Virus record (IMG/VR): IMGVR_UViG_3300010430_000078
Span: 1 to 47,537 of that record
Source: a virus
Reading direction: 5' to 3' (one strand)
Length of the DNA stretch: 47,537 nt
This document shows, piece after piece, positions 1-8,938 of this stretch. The notes below the pieces were generated by a model. That model made no database searches. It was not told where the DNA came from and saw nothing but the letters and a program-made list of their open reading frames with translations. The first letter of the stretch is position 1. Every line of letters begins with the position of its first letter. A program made the position numbers and the translations under genes.

Positions 1-123
1 CTGGCCGACAACGCTGCTACGAGTCCGCTGACCGAATTGTATGTTGCTTTGCATACGGCGGACCCCGGCGAAAGTGGCGATCAGTCAACCAGTGAGGCGG
101 CTTACTCTGGCTATGCGCGAGTC
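1..123. repeat. Direct terminal overlap, left copy
   Basis: Bases 1-123 are identical to 47415-47537. The repeat lies inside one open reading frame that is intact only when the two ends are merged, so this is most simply an assembly overlap of a circularised contig giving a 47,414-bp unit genome. A physical direct terminal repeat, as in T7-like phages, is not excluded, but its position inside a virion gene argues against that. Confidence 0.9.
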
Positions 124-363
124 GCGGTTGCCCGCAATGGAACCGGCTGGGTAGTAAGTGGCAATGTAGTGAATCCTGCCGCTAACATCGACTTCCCAGA
201 ATGGGCTGGCGGCTCCACGAGTGACATCACCCACTTCTCCATCGGCGTTGCGTCTTCTGGGGCTACCGGGATTCTCTATAAAGGAGCCTTGGCTTCTGCT
301 ATCACGATGGGCGCGGGCGTGACTCCTGGCCTCTCAACCGGCACCTCAATCACCGAGGATTAA
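1..363 (+). CDS. Virion (tail-associated) protein, C-terminal part of the gene that starts at 47346
   Basis: This is the 3' part of a gene whose ATG lies at the right end of the window (47343 or 47346). Joined across the circle it encodes about 143 residues. Frame 1 is open from the first base, reading LADNAATSPLTELYVALHTADPG. The text resembles a widespread small phage virion protein family with a GYARVAVAR core, a GW..SG turn, and a THF.IG..SSG.. segment, often annotated as a tail fibre or tail protein; I recall the family pattern but not an exact function. It sits directly upstream of the long fibre gene (6-bp gap), consistent with a tail role. The protein made from 5644-6099 shows the same GY.R....R...GW..SG spacing and may be a distant paralogue. 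Confidence 0.75.
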   Translation: MADNAATSPLTELYVALHTADPGESGDQSTSEAAYSGYARVAVARNGTGWVVSGNVVNPAANIDFPEWAGGSTSDITHFSIGVASSGATGILYKGALASAITMGAGVTPGLSTGTSITED

Positions 364-369
364 TTTGTC

Positions 370-3300
370 ATGGCGATGCCGGTTTGGTTAGCTACCTCCG
401 CTAAACGCGACTCAATTTCTGCGATAACTTTCGACTTGTCGGTGCTTGGACACGCGGCAGGCGACCTATTGGTGATCGTAGCTGAGTGTCTGTCAGGGCA
501 GACAATGGCAGCGCCAACCGGCTGGACCGACACCTATACTTCGATTCAGCCCAGCATACGTACGCTTCGAGTCTTTACTAAAGTATCAGACGGAACCGAG
601 ACCTCCGCACAGATCCTTGACTCAGGTAATCACCAATCAGGCGTTGCGTTTGCTTTACGCGATCCGTCTGACTCAGGGCTGACGCTCAACTTCGTACAAG
701 AAGCCACGCAGCTGTCTGCGTCGACTCTTAGTTGGGCCTCCTACACCACGAATGTCGACAACGCCTTGATTGTGAGTCTCGCAGCCCTCTCCTTCGATGG
801 CGCGACTAACCCTACGATCACTGGACTCACAAACTCAAACCAAGCCGCCTTCACTCAACGGGAAGCATTCACCCACCAGCGTGGCTCCGGCGGCGGTATC
901 GTTGTCTTGAGCGGCGAACTCGCGTCTGCGGGTGCAACAGGACTCACTACCTGCAACTTAGCGGAAGTCCAAGATACAATCTCCCTGTTGATGATTGTGA
1001 CTGAGACGGCCACCGGGGGAACCAACGAGCGCCGAGTCGGTACAGCGGACGGGGTAGCCGCCGCCACCGGGGCTGGGGTCTCCGATGTGAGTCTTCCTGG
1101 CTCTTCGGCTGGGGTCGCGGCTGCAACTGGCGCAGGGCTGGTTCGAGTCACAGGCAGCGTCGCAGGCACAGCAAATGTCGTTGGAGATACACAGCTTCCC
1201 GTAAGTCGCAGAGTCGGTCTGGCATCCGGCGAGGCCGCGGCGTCTGGTATTGCCTACGCAAAGAATCGTCAGCTAGGCACCTCAACCGGTTTGGCGACTG
1301 TCCTGGGTTCTGTAGTAACGGGTTCCAGGGTCGCAGGACTCGCAGAAGGGTCAGCCACTTCACTTGGTGTGGGTTACGGCCTAGAGCGAATCCCAGGCAC
1401 CTCAACTGCCGGTGCGACCGTCACGGGTGTCGGCAAGTCCTATGTGCAGGCAACTGGACTCACAGAAGGCTCGGCTACGGTAGTCGGGGTCACCACTGAC
1501 TTTGGATTCTCTCGGCGAGTCGGCACCTCGGTCGGGCGCGCAGTCGTTGATGGTGTCGGCCTCGCAACAATCCGCGTTATCGATACTTTGCCCCCGGGTG
1601 AGTCATACGACCCCAACCGGTTCAGATTCGATTTGCCAAGTTCCATCCGCGACGTGTCGGATGACTTGTTCGGATTCCTGCGCGACCAGACGGAAGGACT
1701 ACGTGAGTTCAACAATGGAGCGCTATATGGGGCGCTCCGCATCCCGCAGAATCAGCTGACGAGTCGGTACGCTGAAGAGATTTACCCCCTAGGGAGTCGG
1801 GCAGCCGTACAACTTTCAACCGGGCATACTTCGTTCGTGGAGTTCGTCCGGTTTACTGACGTACAAGACACAGAGAATCCCGGCCGGTTGGTATATCGTA
1901 CGACTGAACTAACTGTCGAACCCACCGGGAGTGAGATTGATTTTGCTGGCATCGACTACACCTTTACAGGTGAGGGTGAGTTCGGCTGGGTCATTTACGG
2001 CGGGTATGCGCCAATTCATGTTGGACTGTACTCCGGTGAGTCGCCTGCTGTAGTTGGCGCGGCGGGAATTGTTTTCTCCACTTTGACCACCAACAAGTAT
2101 GGTGTCATCAACGACGGGATGATTCACCTCAGGAACCTGTTCCAGTTGGATGGCGCCGCCGCGGATGAAAGCATTGCGACTCAAATCGCAGAAATGCTGG
2201 CCAGGCTGAATCTCACCGAGAACCAGATCGCAACATTGCAAACGGATCTGGAGACGATTTCCGGCGCCTTCGGTCAGTTCAAGGCTCAGTCTCTGATTGC
2301 GCTCTCCCGACTCGAAGAAAAGCTTCCGACCGACGAGTTCTCGACTGTATACTCGGAGTTCTTGGAGCAGACAGCCGCAGTTGTCGCCCTCGGCCAGAGG
2401 ATTGAAGCGGACCGCGTTTACATTGACGCGCAGACTTCCTCGATTCTCGGCTACGCGAACGCCGCCTATAGTTCGACCTTGGTTGCGCAATCGCACTCGA
2501 AGGACTCCCTATTCTGGGCCACGGCGTCAGAGACTCGCTCACTGGTAGCATCGGCACATGCGCAAAATGCGGCTACCCAAGCGGGAATCGCCCAGACATT
2601 CTCGGTCGCAGCCGGCGAAAGTGCCGCGTCAGCCTCCGCCGCTCTCGCTGTATTTGCCAGCCTGGGAGTCCCGACGCTTGTAGAGAATAGCGGATTCGAC
2701 ACCTGGGAAGATCCCAATACGGTCCCCGACAAGTGGAACCGCAGCGACGGACTCTTTGCTGACATGTCAAGACAGGTTGGTTTCAGCAGCGCGTACGCTT
2801 TCAGGCTGTCAGTCACGGCCAGCAGGAAGACTCGACTCCAACAGCGTGTGTCAGACCAAACGAACGACTTGCTGGACAACCTCACAGCCGGTTGGTATGT
2901 ACTCGAATGCGACGTCAAGTTGGTCGAGGGTGCATTCAACGACATGGCGATTGGGCTGCTTAAATACGACTCATCGCTGACGCTACTTGGGACCGAAACT
3001 TTCCTGATCTCGGCCGAGGAGTCAGCTGGTGTCACAATTGGCAGCGGCACTGTGGGTAACATATACCGGATTCGCAAACTCGTTGAGTTGACAGATCCGA
3101 CGCTGGACCAACTAGGAATCTTCCTTGAGGGCGGCGACGACGCAGTAAACCCAGCTGCCAACTATCGAGTCGACTTTGACCGCCTAGACGTACGAGTAGC
3201 TACGCCCGCCGAAATCGCTACCGAGACGGTCCTTGAGTCAGTAGTTGCCCAGGTCGCCTCGATTCAAACTTCGGTAAACACCCTAGTTACAGACGTATCT

Positions 3301-4887
3301 GCGCAAGCCTCGTCTATCACGACTCTGACTTCCCAGTACACAGGGTTGGCCAGTGATGTTAGCAACGCCGAATCAGATATCACTACCCTACAGGGGAATT
3401 TCACTAGCATCAGTTTAGATGTAACCGCGTTGCAAAGCAGCCTCGCTACGGTTGAGAGCGACGTTATTGGACTCGAGTCTGACACAGCGACCCTGTTTAG
3501 CACCACGGCAACCCATACGAGTCAGATCAACACCCTCACCACAGGGCAGACCGCGCTTACCTCCAGCGTAACCTCCCTCGAGTCCAGGACTGACACCGTC
3601 GAGTCTGACTTGACTACCCAAGCCTCGACCATCGCAACCCATACCTCTGAGATTACGACTCTCACAACAGGGCAGGGCGCGCTAGCTACGAGTGTAACCC
3701 AGCTAGAGGCAATCGCGCATCCGACAGGGAACCTATTGGATAACTCACAGTTCGCCGGTCAACGTGCGGACGGGACGGTGCCGGGCTGGAACTACGTCAA
3801 TACCAGCGGAACCTTCGAATATGGACTCGACAGTTCTGCCGCCTACACGCCCTCGCCAGAACATGCGATGTATGCTAAACAGGGCGTGACGACAACCAAC
3901 AATGCGTTCTTCATGTCGGATTGGATTCCCGTGACTCCCGGACAGAAACTTGTAGCTTCCGCGCTTTGCTTAGGCATCGGCGCGATTTTCGCCATCGCTA
4001 TCAATTGGGGAGTCGACGAAGTGTTTGACAGTTCCTCGAGTTACTACGAAGGAGGCCCGACGGTAAACGATGGCAGCAAGATCGAGAATTACACTCCGAT
4101 AGCGACGCCGATCCTAGAAGTGCCCGCCGGAAAGACCCACGCACGATTCGTGATGCGCCGTCGCAGAGATGGGTTCTTTTCTGGTGAAAGTCACATCTGG
4201 ATGACTCGTCCTCAACTGGCTGTTGTGCCAGACGGACAAACGACCGCGCCCGCGTACATGCCTAGTGCGGCCCGCGCATTCATCGAAGAGAGTGCTACGG
4301 CTATCTCGACTCTCGAGGGTTACACTGAAGCGCGATTCTCGGTAGCTGCCGTAGCCGGTGGGCGGGCACAACTCGAGATTTATGCAGATGCGAACGGGGG
4401 CGCCGGTGTCGATATCATTGGCGACGTAGGAATCAGTGGCGACCTTGTGGTTGATGGCACGATTTCCGCCGACAAGATCGAAGCTAACGGAATCACCGAC
4501 ATTGATGTGACAAATATCTCGACAGGGGTGAAGACCGAGAACTCGGTGATTGGCAACTACGTAATCGCGAAACCCGCCGATACTACCTATGTACGAGTCA
4601 CAATCACCGGCACCCTGCGAGTAATAAACTCCAGTTCGGAAGTAAGGAAACTCCTGACCATGTACCTTCAGCACGAAGGAATCGCAATGCGCCGGTGGGA
4701 TTGGAATGTCGACACAAGCCAATTCAGCTACAACTATGCGAATTTCCACCTGATGTATGTGTTTGATGCAGGAGTCCTGGCCAACGGTGACGACATTGAC
4801 TTGTATTACGAAATGCTAGTTTCACCTACGGAAACAGAGTCCCATGTACAACTAGCGCAAATTATCGTTGAGTATATCAAACGCTGA
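370..4887 (+). CDS. Long tail fibre / central tail protein with tandem repeats and coiled coils (1505 aa)
   Basis: This very large protein is built like a host-recognition fibre. Roughly residues 1-215 form a beta-rich N-terminal domain. Residues about 218-400 hold eight or nine degenerate repeats of about 20-24 residues with the pattern G(T/L)(S/A).G.A...G.G. Later come a helical stretch near 600-680, a jelly-roll-like carbohydrate-binding-module segment starting about 770 (NSGFDTWEDP), a long trimeric coiled-coil-like Thr/Ser/Leu heptad region near 960-1115 (repeats of SDITTLQ and HTSQINTLTTGQ type), a second NSQF..G..PGW jelly-roll-like segment, and a beta-rich C terminus. The ATG at 370 has GAGGA about 10 bases upstream. 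It follows the small virion gene and precedes the lysis cassette. Role inferred from architecture and place; no chaperone or depolymerase motif was recognised. Confidence 0.75.
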   Translation: MAMPVWLATSAKRDSISAITFDLSVLGHAAGDLLVIVAECLSGQTMAAPTGWTDTYTSIQPSIRTLRVFTKVSDGTETSAQILDSGNHQSGVAFALRDPSDSGLTLNFVQEATQLSASTLSWASYTTNVDNALIVSLAALSFDGATNPTITGLTNSNQAAFTQREAFTHQRGSGGGIVVLSGELASAGATGLTTCNLAEVQDTISLLMIVTETATGGTNERRVGTADGVAAATGAGVSDVSLPGSSAGVAAATGAGLVRVTGSVAGTANVVGDTQLPVSRRVGLASGEAAASGIAYAKNRQLGTSTGLATVLGSVVTGSRVAGLAEGSATSLGVGYGLERIPGTSTAGATVTGVGKSYVQATGLTEGSATVVGVTTDFGFSRRVGTSVGRAVVDGVGLATIRVIDTLPPGESYDPNRFRFDLPSSIRDVSDDLFGFLRDQTEGLREFNNGALYGALRIPQNQLTSRYAEEIYPLGSRAAVQLSTGHTSFVEFVRFTDVQDTENPGRLVYRTTELTVEPTGSEIDFAGIDYTFTGEGEFGWVIYGGYAPIHVGLYSGESPAVVGAAGIVFSTLTTNKYGVINDGMIHLRNLFQLDGAAADESIATQIAEMLARLNLTENQIATLQTDLETISGAFGQFKAQSLIALSRLEEKLPTDEFSTVYSEFLEQTAAVVALGQRIEADRVYIDAQTSSILGYANAAYSSTLVAQSHSKDSLFWATASETRSLVASAHAQNAATQAGIAQTFSVAAGESAASASAALAVFASLGVPTLVENSGFDTWEDPNTVPDKWNRSDGLFADMSRQVGFSSAYAFRLSVTASRKTRLQQRVSDQTNDLLDNLTAGWYVLECDVKLVEGAFNDMAIGLLKYDSSLTLLGTETFLISAEESAGVTIGSGTVGNIYRIRKLVELTDPTLDQLGIFLEGGDDAVNPAANYRVDFDRLDVRVATPAEIATETVLESVVAQVASIQTSVNTLVTDVSAQASSITTLTSQYTGLASDVSNAESDITTLQGNFTSISLDVTALQSSLATVESDVIGLESDTATLFSTTATHTSQINTLTTGQTALTSSVTSLESRTDTVESDLTTQASTIATHTSEITTLTTGQGALATSVTQLEAIAHPTGNLLDNSQFAGQRADGTVPGWNYVNTSGTFEYGLDSSAAYTPSPEHAMYAKQGVTTTNNAFFMSDWIPVTPGQKLVASALCLGIGAIFAIAINWGVDEVFDSSSSYYEGGPTVNDGSKIENYTPIATPILEVPAGKTHARFVMRRRRDGFFSGESHIWMTRPQLAVVPDGQTTAPAYMPSAARAFIEESATAISTLEGYTEARFSVAAVAGGRAQLEIYADANGGAGVDIIGDVGISGDLVVDGTISADKIEANGITDIDVTNISTGVKTENSVIGNYVIAKPADTTYVRVTITGTLRVINSSSEVRKLLTMYLQHEGIAMRRWDWNVDTSQFSYNYANFHLMYVFDAGVLANGDDIDLYYEMLVSPTETESHVQLAQIIVEYIKR

Positions 4888-4970
4888 CTCAGCCACCCCA
4901 TCGAATAACCCTTTCTTGGTTAGCCTCCGTGGGGTAACTTATTCCAGAACCCACAACAAGGAGATAAGAA

Positions 4971-5231
4971 ATGGATTCACTTTTTGAGGCCCTGTCGGAG
5001 TTCCTGATTCAGACCTTCGACCTCGAACCCGCAGTCCTAATGGGCGTGCTAGCCCTGATCTCGATGATTGCCCGCCTGATCGGCAAGTCGATTCCCGACG
5101 AAACGACCGGCGTGCTCGGTGTGATTCGCAAGATCGCTAAGGTCATTGGGCTGTACGTGAGCAATCGCCTCACTCCCGGCACTACCACAAACTCAATCGC
5201 TCGCCAGTCTGCGGGCCTCCGTGGCAAGTGA
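4971..5231 (+). CDS. Holin-like small membrane protein (86 aa)
   Basis: A short protein with one clear hydrophobic segment at about residues 21-38 (LMGVLALISMIARLIG) and an amphipathic stretch around 48-62. The tail is Thr/Arg rich. It is the first gene of a cassette whose next two genes look like an i-spanin and an o-spanin, so a holin is the natural reading: it would form holes in the inner membrane and time lysis. AAGGAG lies about 8 bases before the ATG. The stop codon overlaps the GTG start of the next gene (GTGA). No holin family signature was identified, so the call rests on size, hydrophobicity and neighbours. The endolysin itself is elsewhere (29907-30509, opposite strand). Confidence 0.6.
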   Translation: MDSLFEALSEFLIQTFDLEPAVLMGVLALISMIARLIGKSIPDETTGVLGVIRKIAKVIGLYVSNRLTPGTTTNSIARQSAGLRGK

Positions 5232-5491
5232 GTTTCTTGCTTGAATCTATGCTTTCGGTCGTCCTCAAGTTTGTTTGGGGGCGACTCGAAGGCTGGATTG
5301 ACCGCCGAATTCGTTACGAGCAGAACAAACGAATCCTAATCAACGAGGTGAAAGATGTTGCTAAGAAAGCTGCGGAGCGGAATGAGCGCATTGCTGTTGA
5401 CCGTGAGTCTGTTGATGACAGCTTCGTGCGCCTCGAACGGTTCACTGTTCGGAAACAATCCGACGAGTCTGACGAACCAAGAGGTTGCTGA
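5228..5491 (+). CDS. Putative i-spanin (Rz-like, 87 aa)
   Basis: GTG start overlapping the stop of the holin-like gene. Residues 1-18 are hydrophobic (FLLESMLSVVLKFVWG) and could be an inner-membrane anchor; residues 25-75 are highly charged and helical, as expected of the periplasmic coiled coil of Rz. The gene for the partner lipoprotein starts inside it in the +1 frame at 5355, the classical nested Rz/Rz1 arrangement. The i-spanin would pair with that lipoprotein to fuse inner and outer membranes in the last lysis step, which implies a Gram-negative host. The anchor is shorter than in lambda Rz, so confidence is moderate. Confidence 0.6.
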   Translation: MSFLLESMLSVVLKFVWGRLEGWIDRRIRYEQNKRILINEVKDVAKKAAERNERIAVDRESVDDSFVRLERFTVRKQSDESDEPRGC

Positions 5492-5651
5492 AGTAGATCA
5501 AGCGATCGTAGATGCCTATCCGCGATTCCCTTATCCAACCTTGGAGGCTTTGACGGCCCTCCGAAACCTGAATGACCCAGCTGTGAATCAGTGGGTACAA
5601 GACCTAGCGATTCTGTGCCGCCAACTCGAAGAGGAATGCCGTGATGATTAG
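5355..5651 (+). CDS. Putative o-spanin lipoprotein (Rz1-like, 98 aa)
   Basis: The N terminus is a lipoprotein signal peptide: basic start (LLRKLRSG), hydrophobic core (ALLLTVSLLM) and a lipobox-like TASC with the lipidated cysteine at residue 25. The mature part is about 74 residues with Pro-containing FPYP and no other domain. It starts inside the i-spanin gene in another frame and continues 160 bases past it, so the pair is partly overlapped, not fully embedded. GAGG lies about 6 bases before the ATG. Function inferred: outer-membrane half of the spanin complex. The -3 residue of the lipobox is Thr, where Leu is usual. Its end overlaps the next gene start at 5644. Confidence 0.75.
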   Translation: MLLRKLRSGMSALLLTVSLLMTASCASNGSLFGNNPTSLTNQEVAEVDQAIVDAYPRFPYPTLEALTALRNLNDPAVNQWVQDLAILCRQLEEECRDD

Positions 5652-6099
5652 AGGCGAATTTATCCGCGGTGACGGGCTGGTGATTCCAAACAACATCACA
5701 GACCTTGGAGTCGCGATCATTCTTGAGGCGGCGCTGCGGAATGCTATTCCTGAATTTTGGCTGGGACTCTGTAAAGCTGTCCCGCAAACTGACTTGGAGA
5801 TCGTCGACGTAAAAGAACCGACGGTCGCTGATGGGTACGAACGCAAGGAAATTGAGCGCAGCGCAGTCGGCTGGGAGTCATCCGGTACACTCAACGGTGA
5901 GTACTACTTGGAAACCAAACAGGTAACGTGGACCCCGACCGCCGCGTTTGACCAAGTTGTGAGTCGCATCATGCTTGCCAGCGCGGCAACCGCGGGTACT
6001 TTGATTGCACTTTCTTCGCAGTTCCCCGCTGAATTGACAATGGACGCTGCGACTCCACTGGCCAACCGGCAGTACCGCTATCGACTTTACTTGAGGTAA
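5644..6099 (+). CDS. Putative tail/virion protein (151 aa)
   Basis: Start chosen at ATG 5644 because AGAGGA sits 8 bases upstream; a GTG at 5641 is also in frame. The protein is mixed alpha/beta with no recognised domain. Its central pattern GYERKEIERSAVGWESSG matches in spacing the GYARVAVARNGTGWVVSG segment of the small virion protein that spans the contig junction, followed in both by a beta-strand, a hydrophobic small-residue strand and a short C-terminal strand. That suggests a distant paralogue and a structural role. It lies between the lysis cassette and a larger virion gene, 2 bases before the latter. Confidence 0.55.
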   Translation: MIRGEFIRGDGLVIPNNITDLGVAIILEAALRNAIPEFWLGLCKAVPQTDLEIVDVKEPTVADGYERKEIERSAVGWESSGTLNGEYYLETKQVTWTPTAAFDQVVSRIMLASAATAGTLIALSSQFPAELTMDAATPLANRQYRYRLYLR

Positions 6100-6101
6100 T
6101 C

Positions 6102-7868
6102 ATGGAACGGAATATCAAGGCGGCAAACATCAAAGGACTCACACCTGCGGTAGACCCCGCAGAGTCCAATGAAGTCTTCTCCCTGAGTGGGCGAAACTAT
6201 GAGTTTGACTCCCGAGGCCCTCGTAGTGGGTTTGGGGACCGCTTGCTGCTGCCTCAGCCGTTTGTGAATCCCGGCCATGTATCTGGCGCCCGGATCAAGT
6301 TGCGCGATCGCGACCGGAGTTTCACGTTTACTTCAGACGGGATTCTTGAGTGGTCCGAGACACGTGGCGGCTGGCGCCCGGTATATCTGACTCCCGACTT
6401 GACCGAGTCCGCCCACCGCTGGACGTGGGGCTACCTGAACAATTATATCTATTTTTGCCATCCTCGAGTCGGCATTTTGTCCTACAACGTGGATACGGAA
6501 CGGTGCTTGCCTCACCCTGGTCCGGGACTCCCCGAGGAACCCCTTGCCGTAGCTATCAACAACGGCTTGCTCATGGTGCTCACGCCGACGGTGTTGGCTT
6601 GGAGTCAGCCTAGTAATGGGCAGGATTTCACGCCCAGCCTTGGTGGGGCAGGCGCCCAAGTCCTTGCAGAACGTGTCTCGGGATTCCCTGTGATGATCTC
6701 CAGCTACGCAGGCGGCTGTCTGACATGGACCACAGGCGGAGTCATGCGTTCGGAGTTCACAGCAGACGAGAAAGTATTCCGGCACAAGTCACTCCAGACT
6801 GAGTACCGCCCGGTTAATTCCTTCTGTGTGACTCAGCTTGACGACGATACCTCGGTGATTCTCGATGAACGTGGACTCTTCAAATGCTCCGGTGAGAAGC
6901 CAGTGCCGTTTACTCCGTTGTTCAACGAGTTCCTTGGCCAGTATATCCAAGACAATGACTTGAAGATCGGCACCAATGTCCGAATCGAGTGGGACGAGTT
7001 GCGCCGCTATTTGTATGTAAGTGTCAGCTACTCATTCGTGAATCCTATCTACGAAGAGTGTTTCGTGCTGTACCCGAACCTCGATCAATGGGGCCAGTTC
7101 AATGAGGAGCACTACGGGATTCTCCCATTGGTCGTCGAGACAGGGGACCGCGAAGGCGACTACTTTGGGTATGTTGACTCAGCCGGGCAGTTTCGCTACT
7201 GGAATCAGGGAAGTTCGAGAGAAGTAACCCCAGAGGCCCAGACTGAAACAGCCATGAGTTATGATCTGCACTATCCTTTGATTCAAAAGCCGACCGCTGC
7301 GATTGACGGGGACACTGGCTGGGTGGTTTCATCCTCGGGGCGAGTGAGTCACAAGAGCACGCCAGACCTGCCGCCGCGCGCCTCATTTTACGCAGGTGAC
7401 GGAACAACTCCCGCTCCGGCTATCTTGACAGGACTCGACTCGGTCATTCGGATCGGTCTTGTGCGGATGCAAGGGGATGAATCCAGCGAACAGATGAGCG
7501 AGATTACCGGGGTTTTGCTGCGGACAGGAATCACTGGACCAGAGGACACAGTCCAAGTCGACTACAACCTAGTACCCCCGGATACTTCGGATGAAGACTA
7601 CAACGAGTTGTCAGGCTCAGAGGATTTCGGACTCGATCCTACCAACTATGTAAATCACAGCCTTCGGTTGGTAGGCACGGTGGATGCTACGTCCGAGTTT
7701 GACTCCGTAATCCCTGAGGTAGTCGAAACAAAGAAAGGCGCCCGCTATTACACTTGCAGTTGCGTGGGAGTCTGGCATCTTGTTGAGGTGAGCGCCGAAG
7801 ATGTGGGAGAATTTTACCACATCCGAACTCTTGAGTTAACCGGAATCGATGCAGGGAGGCTAAATTGA
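6102..7868 (+). CDS. Large beta-rich virion protein, tail (588 aa)
   Basis: ATG at 6102 with GAGGTAATC before it. The sequence is almost wholly beta-type with regularly spaced Trp, Tyr and Gly (for example SETRGGWRPVYL, NGLLMVLTPTVLAWSQ, GGCLTWTTGGVMRSEF), compatible with a beta-propeller or repeated sandwich. No catalytic motif is visible. It lies between small tail proteins and the collar-domain fibre, and its stop codon overlaps the TTG start of that fibre (TTGA), so the two are translationally coupled. By position it could be a tail-tube or stabilisation component; family not recognised. Confidence 0.6.
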   Translation: MERNIKAANIKGLTPAVDPAESNEVFSLSGRNYEFDSRGPRSGFGDRLLLPQPFVNPGHVSGARIKLRDRDRSFTFTSDGILEWSETRGGWRPVYLTPDLTESAHRWTWGYLNNYIYFCHPRVGILSYNVDTERCLPHPGPGLPEEPLAVAINNGLLMVLTPTVLAWSQPSNGQDFTPSLGGAGAQVLAERVSGFPVMISSYAGGCLTWTTGGVMRSEFTADEKVFRHKSLQTEYRPVNSFCVTQLDDDTSVILDERGLFKCSGEKPVPFTPLFNEFLGQYIQDNDLKIGTNVRIEWDELRRYLYVSVSYSFVNPIYEECFVLYPNLDQWGQFNEEHYGILPLVVETGDREGDYFGYVDSAGQFRYWNQGSSREVTPEAQTETAMSYDLHYPLIQKPTAAIDGDTGWVVSSSGRVSHKSTPDLPPRASFYAGDGTTPAPAILTGLDSVIRIGLVRMQGDESSEQMSEITGVLLRTGITGPEDTVQVDYNLVPPDTSDEDYNELSGSEDFGLDPTNYVNHSLRLVGTVDATSEFDSVIPEVVETKKGARYYTCSCVGVWHLVEVSAEDVGEFYHIRTLELTGIDAGRLN

Positions 7869-8929
7869 GTAAGATCGTCCAACTAGCTGGCGCGATTCGT
7901 ACAATCGCCGATACCTACATCGGGCTGGCGCGCGAACTCACGGTCGATACATCTAACTGGAATCTCCGCCTGCATGACGGAGCCACAGAAGGTGGGCATA
8001 CGTTCCTGAACTTAACCAATGCCGACGCTCGGTATCAGGCCAAGAGTCCCGAACTCAGTGGCTTCATCGAGTTAGAGCCGCAGGAGCGCGGTGTGCTGGT
8101 TCGAGTCGGGCCTGCCGAGTACCGGCTGCGTCAGATCGATGTTGTCACTGCCGGACTCACAATCACCTACGCAGACGGTTTCGCGAACAACCCGTTGATC
8201 GGGCTTGCGCCTACCATCACGAGTGACCATGCGTGGACGGGCGCCCATTCCTTTGCGCAGGCTATACAAGCGAATCTCATTGGTGATGTTTTAGGTAACT
8301 TAACCGGCGATGTTCTCGGCGACGTAACCGGCAATCTGACTGGCAACGCAGCTGGGAATCACACAGGCACCTTTACCGGCAGCGTGAATGTCTCGGCTGG
8401 GACCATTACTTTCGCGGATGACCAAATCCCTTTAAGCGCGGTGAATGGCGCAGCCGAGGCAATCTCCGCCGTTGAGTTCCCGGCAGGTGGAATCATCATG
8501 TGGTCCGGTTCTGTTGAGTCAATTCCGACCGGCTGGCGGCTTTGCGATGGCACGAACGGAACCCCGAATCTTCAGGACAAGTTCATTGTAGGTGCGGGGC
8601 TTACTCACGCGGTTGCGGCGATAGGTGGTGCTTTGACTCACACTCACGGCGTCACAGTAGATTCGGACGGGGCGCACTTCCACCAAATCACAGGGGCGGC
8701 GACCGCAGCGAGTGTTACAGGTGTTGCGGCAAACGTAGCCACGGCTCAGGTAGAGAACGAGCAGAGCCAAGAAACTGTCGTCAGCACAGTAGGAATCACA
8801 GACCCAGGCCACTTGCATACTTTGTCTGGAAACACAGACTCAAACGGGACTCACAGTCACACAGCGGCCACTGGGGCCACGAATCATTTGCCACCATATT
8901 ATGCGCTGGCATTTATTATGAAAGAGTAG
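7865..8929 (+). CDS. Tail fibre with phage collar domain (354 aa)
   Basis: TTG start at 7865, supported by GGGAGG 5 bases upstream and overlap with the preceding stop. Residues about 135-180 carry short tandem G(D/N)(V/L).(G).LTG repeats typical of fibre shafts in marine podoviruses. The C-terminal part contains a tail-collar signature: GGIIMWSGS..SIPTGWRLCDGTNGTPNLQDKF, then His-rich THTHG, GAHFH and GTHSH segments and the closing LPPYYALAFIMK. Such domains occur at fibre tips or baseplates and bind metal through the histidines. Likely a receptor-binding or accessory fibre. Confidence 0.85.
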   Translation: MSKIVQLAGAIRTIADTYIGLARELTVDTSNWNLRLHDGATEGGHTFLNLTNADARYQAKSPELSGFIELEPQERGVLVRVGPAEYRLRQIDVVTAGLTITYADGFANNPLIGLAPTITSDHAWTGAHSFAQAIQANLIGDVLGNLTGDVLGDVTGNLTGNAAGNHTGTFTGSVNVSAGTITFADDQIPLSAVNGAAEAISAVEFPAGGIIMWSGSVESIPTGWRLCDGTNGTPNLQDKFIVGAGLTHAVAAIGGALTHTHGVTVDSDGAHFHQITGAATAASVTGVAANVATAQVENEQSQETVVSTVGITDPGHLHTLSGNTDSNGTHSHTAATGATNHLPPYYALAFIMKE

Positions 8930-8938
8930 GAACTGGTC

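Noticed and set aside
1-123. Physical direct terminal repeat of 123 bp
   Set aside because: The repeat interrupts a single gene and is far from terminase or the structured gap; an assembly overlap is simpler. Read coverage would settle it.
1909-2496. 195-codon frame antisense to the tail fibre gene
   Set aside because: Overlaps conserved fibre sequence on the other strand and shows no start signal.
4888-4970. Hairpin after the fibre gene (ACCCCA with TGGGGT, inner AACC with GGTT)
   Set aside because: The stem is broken by internal loops and there is no U-tract; not enough for a terminator call.
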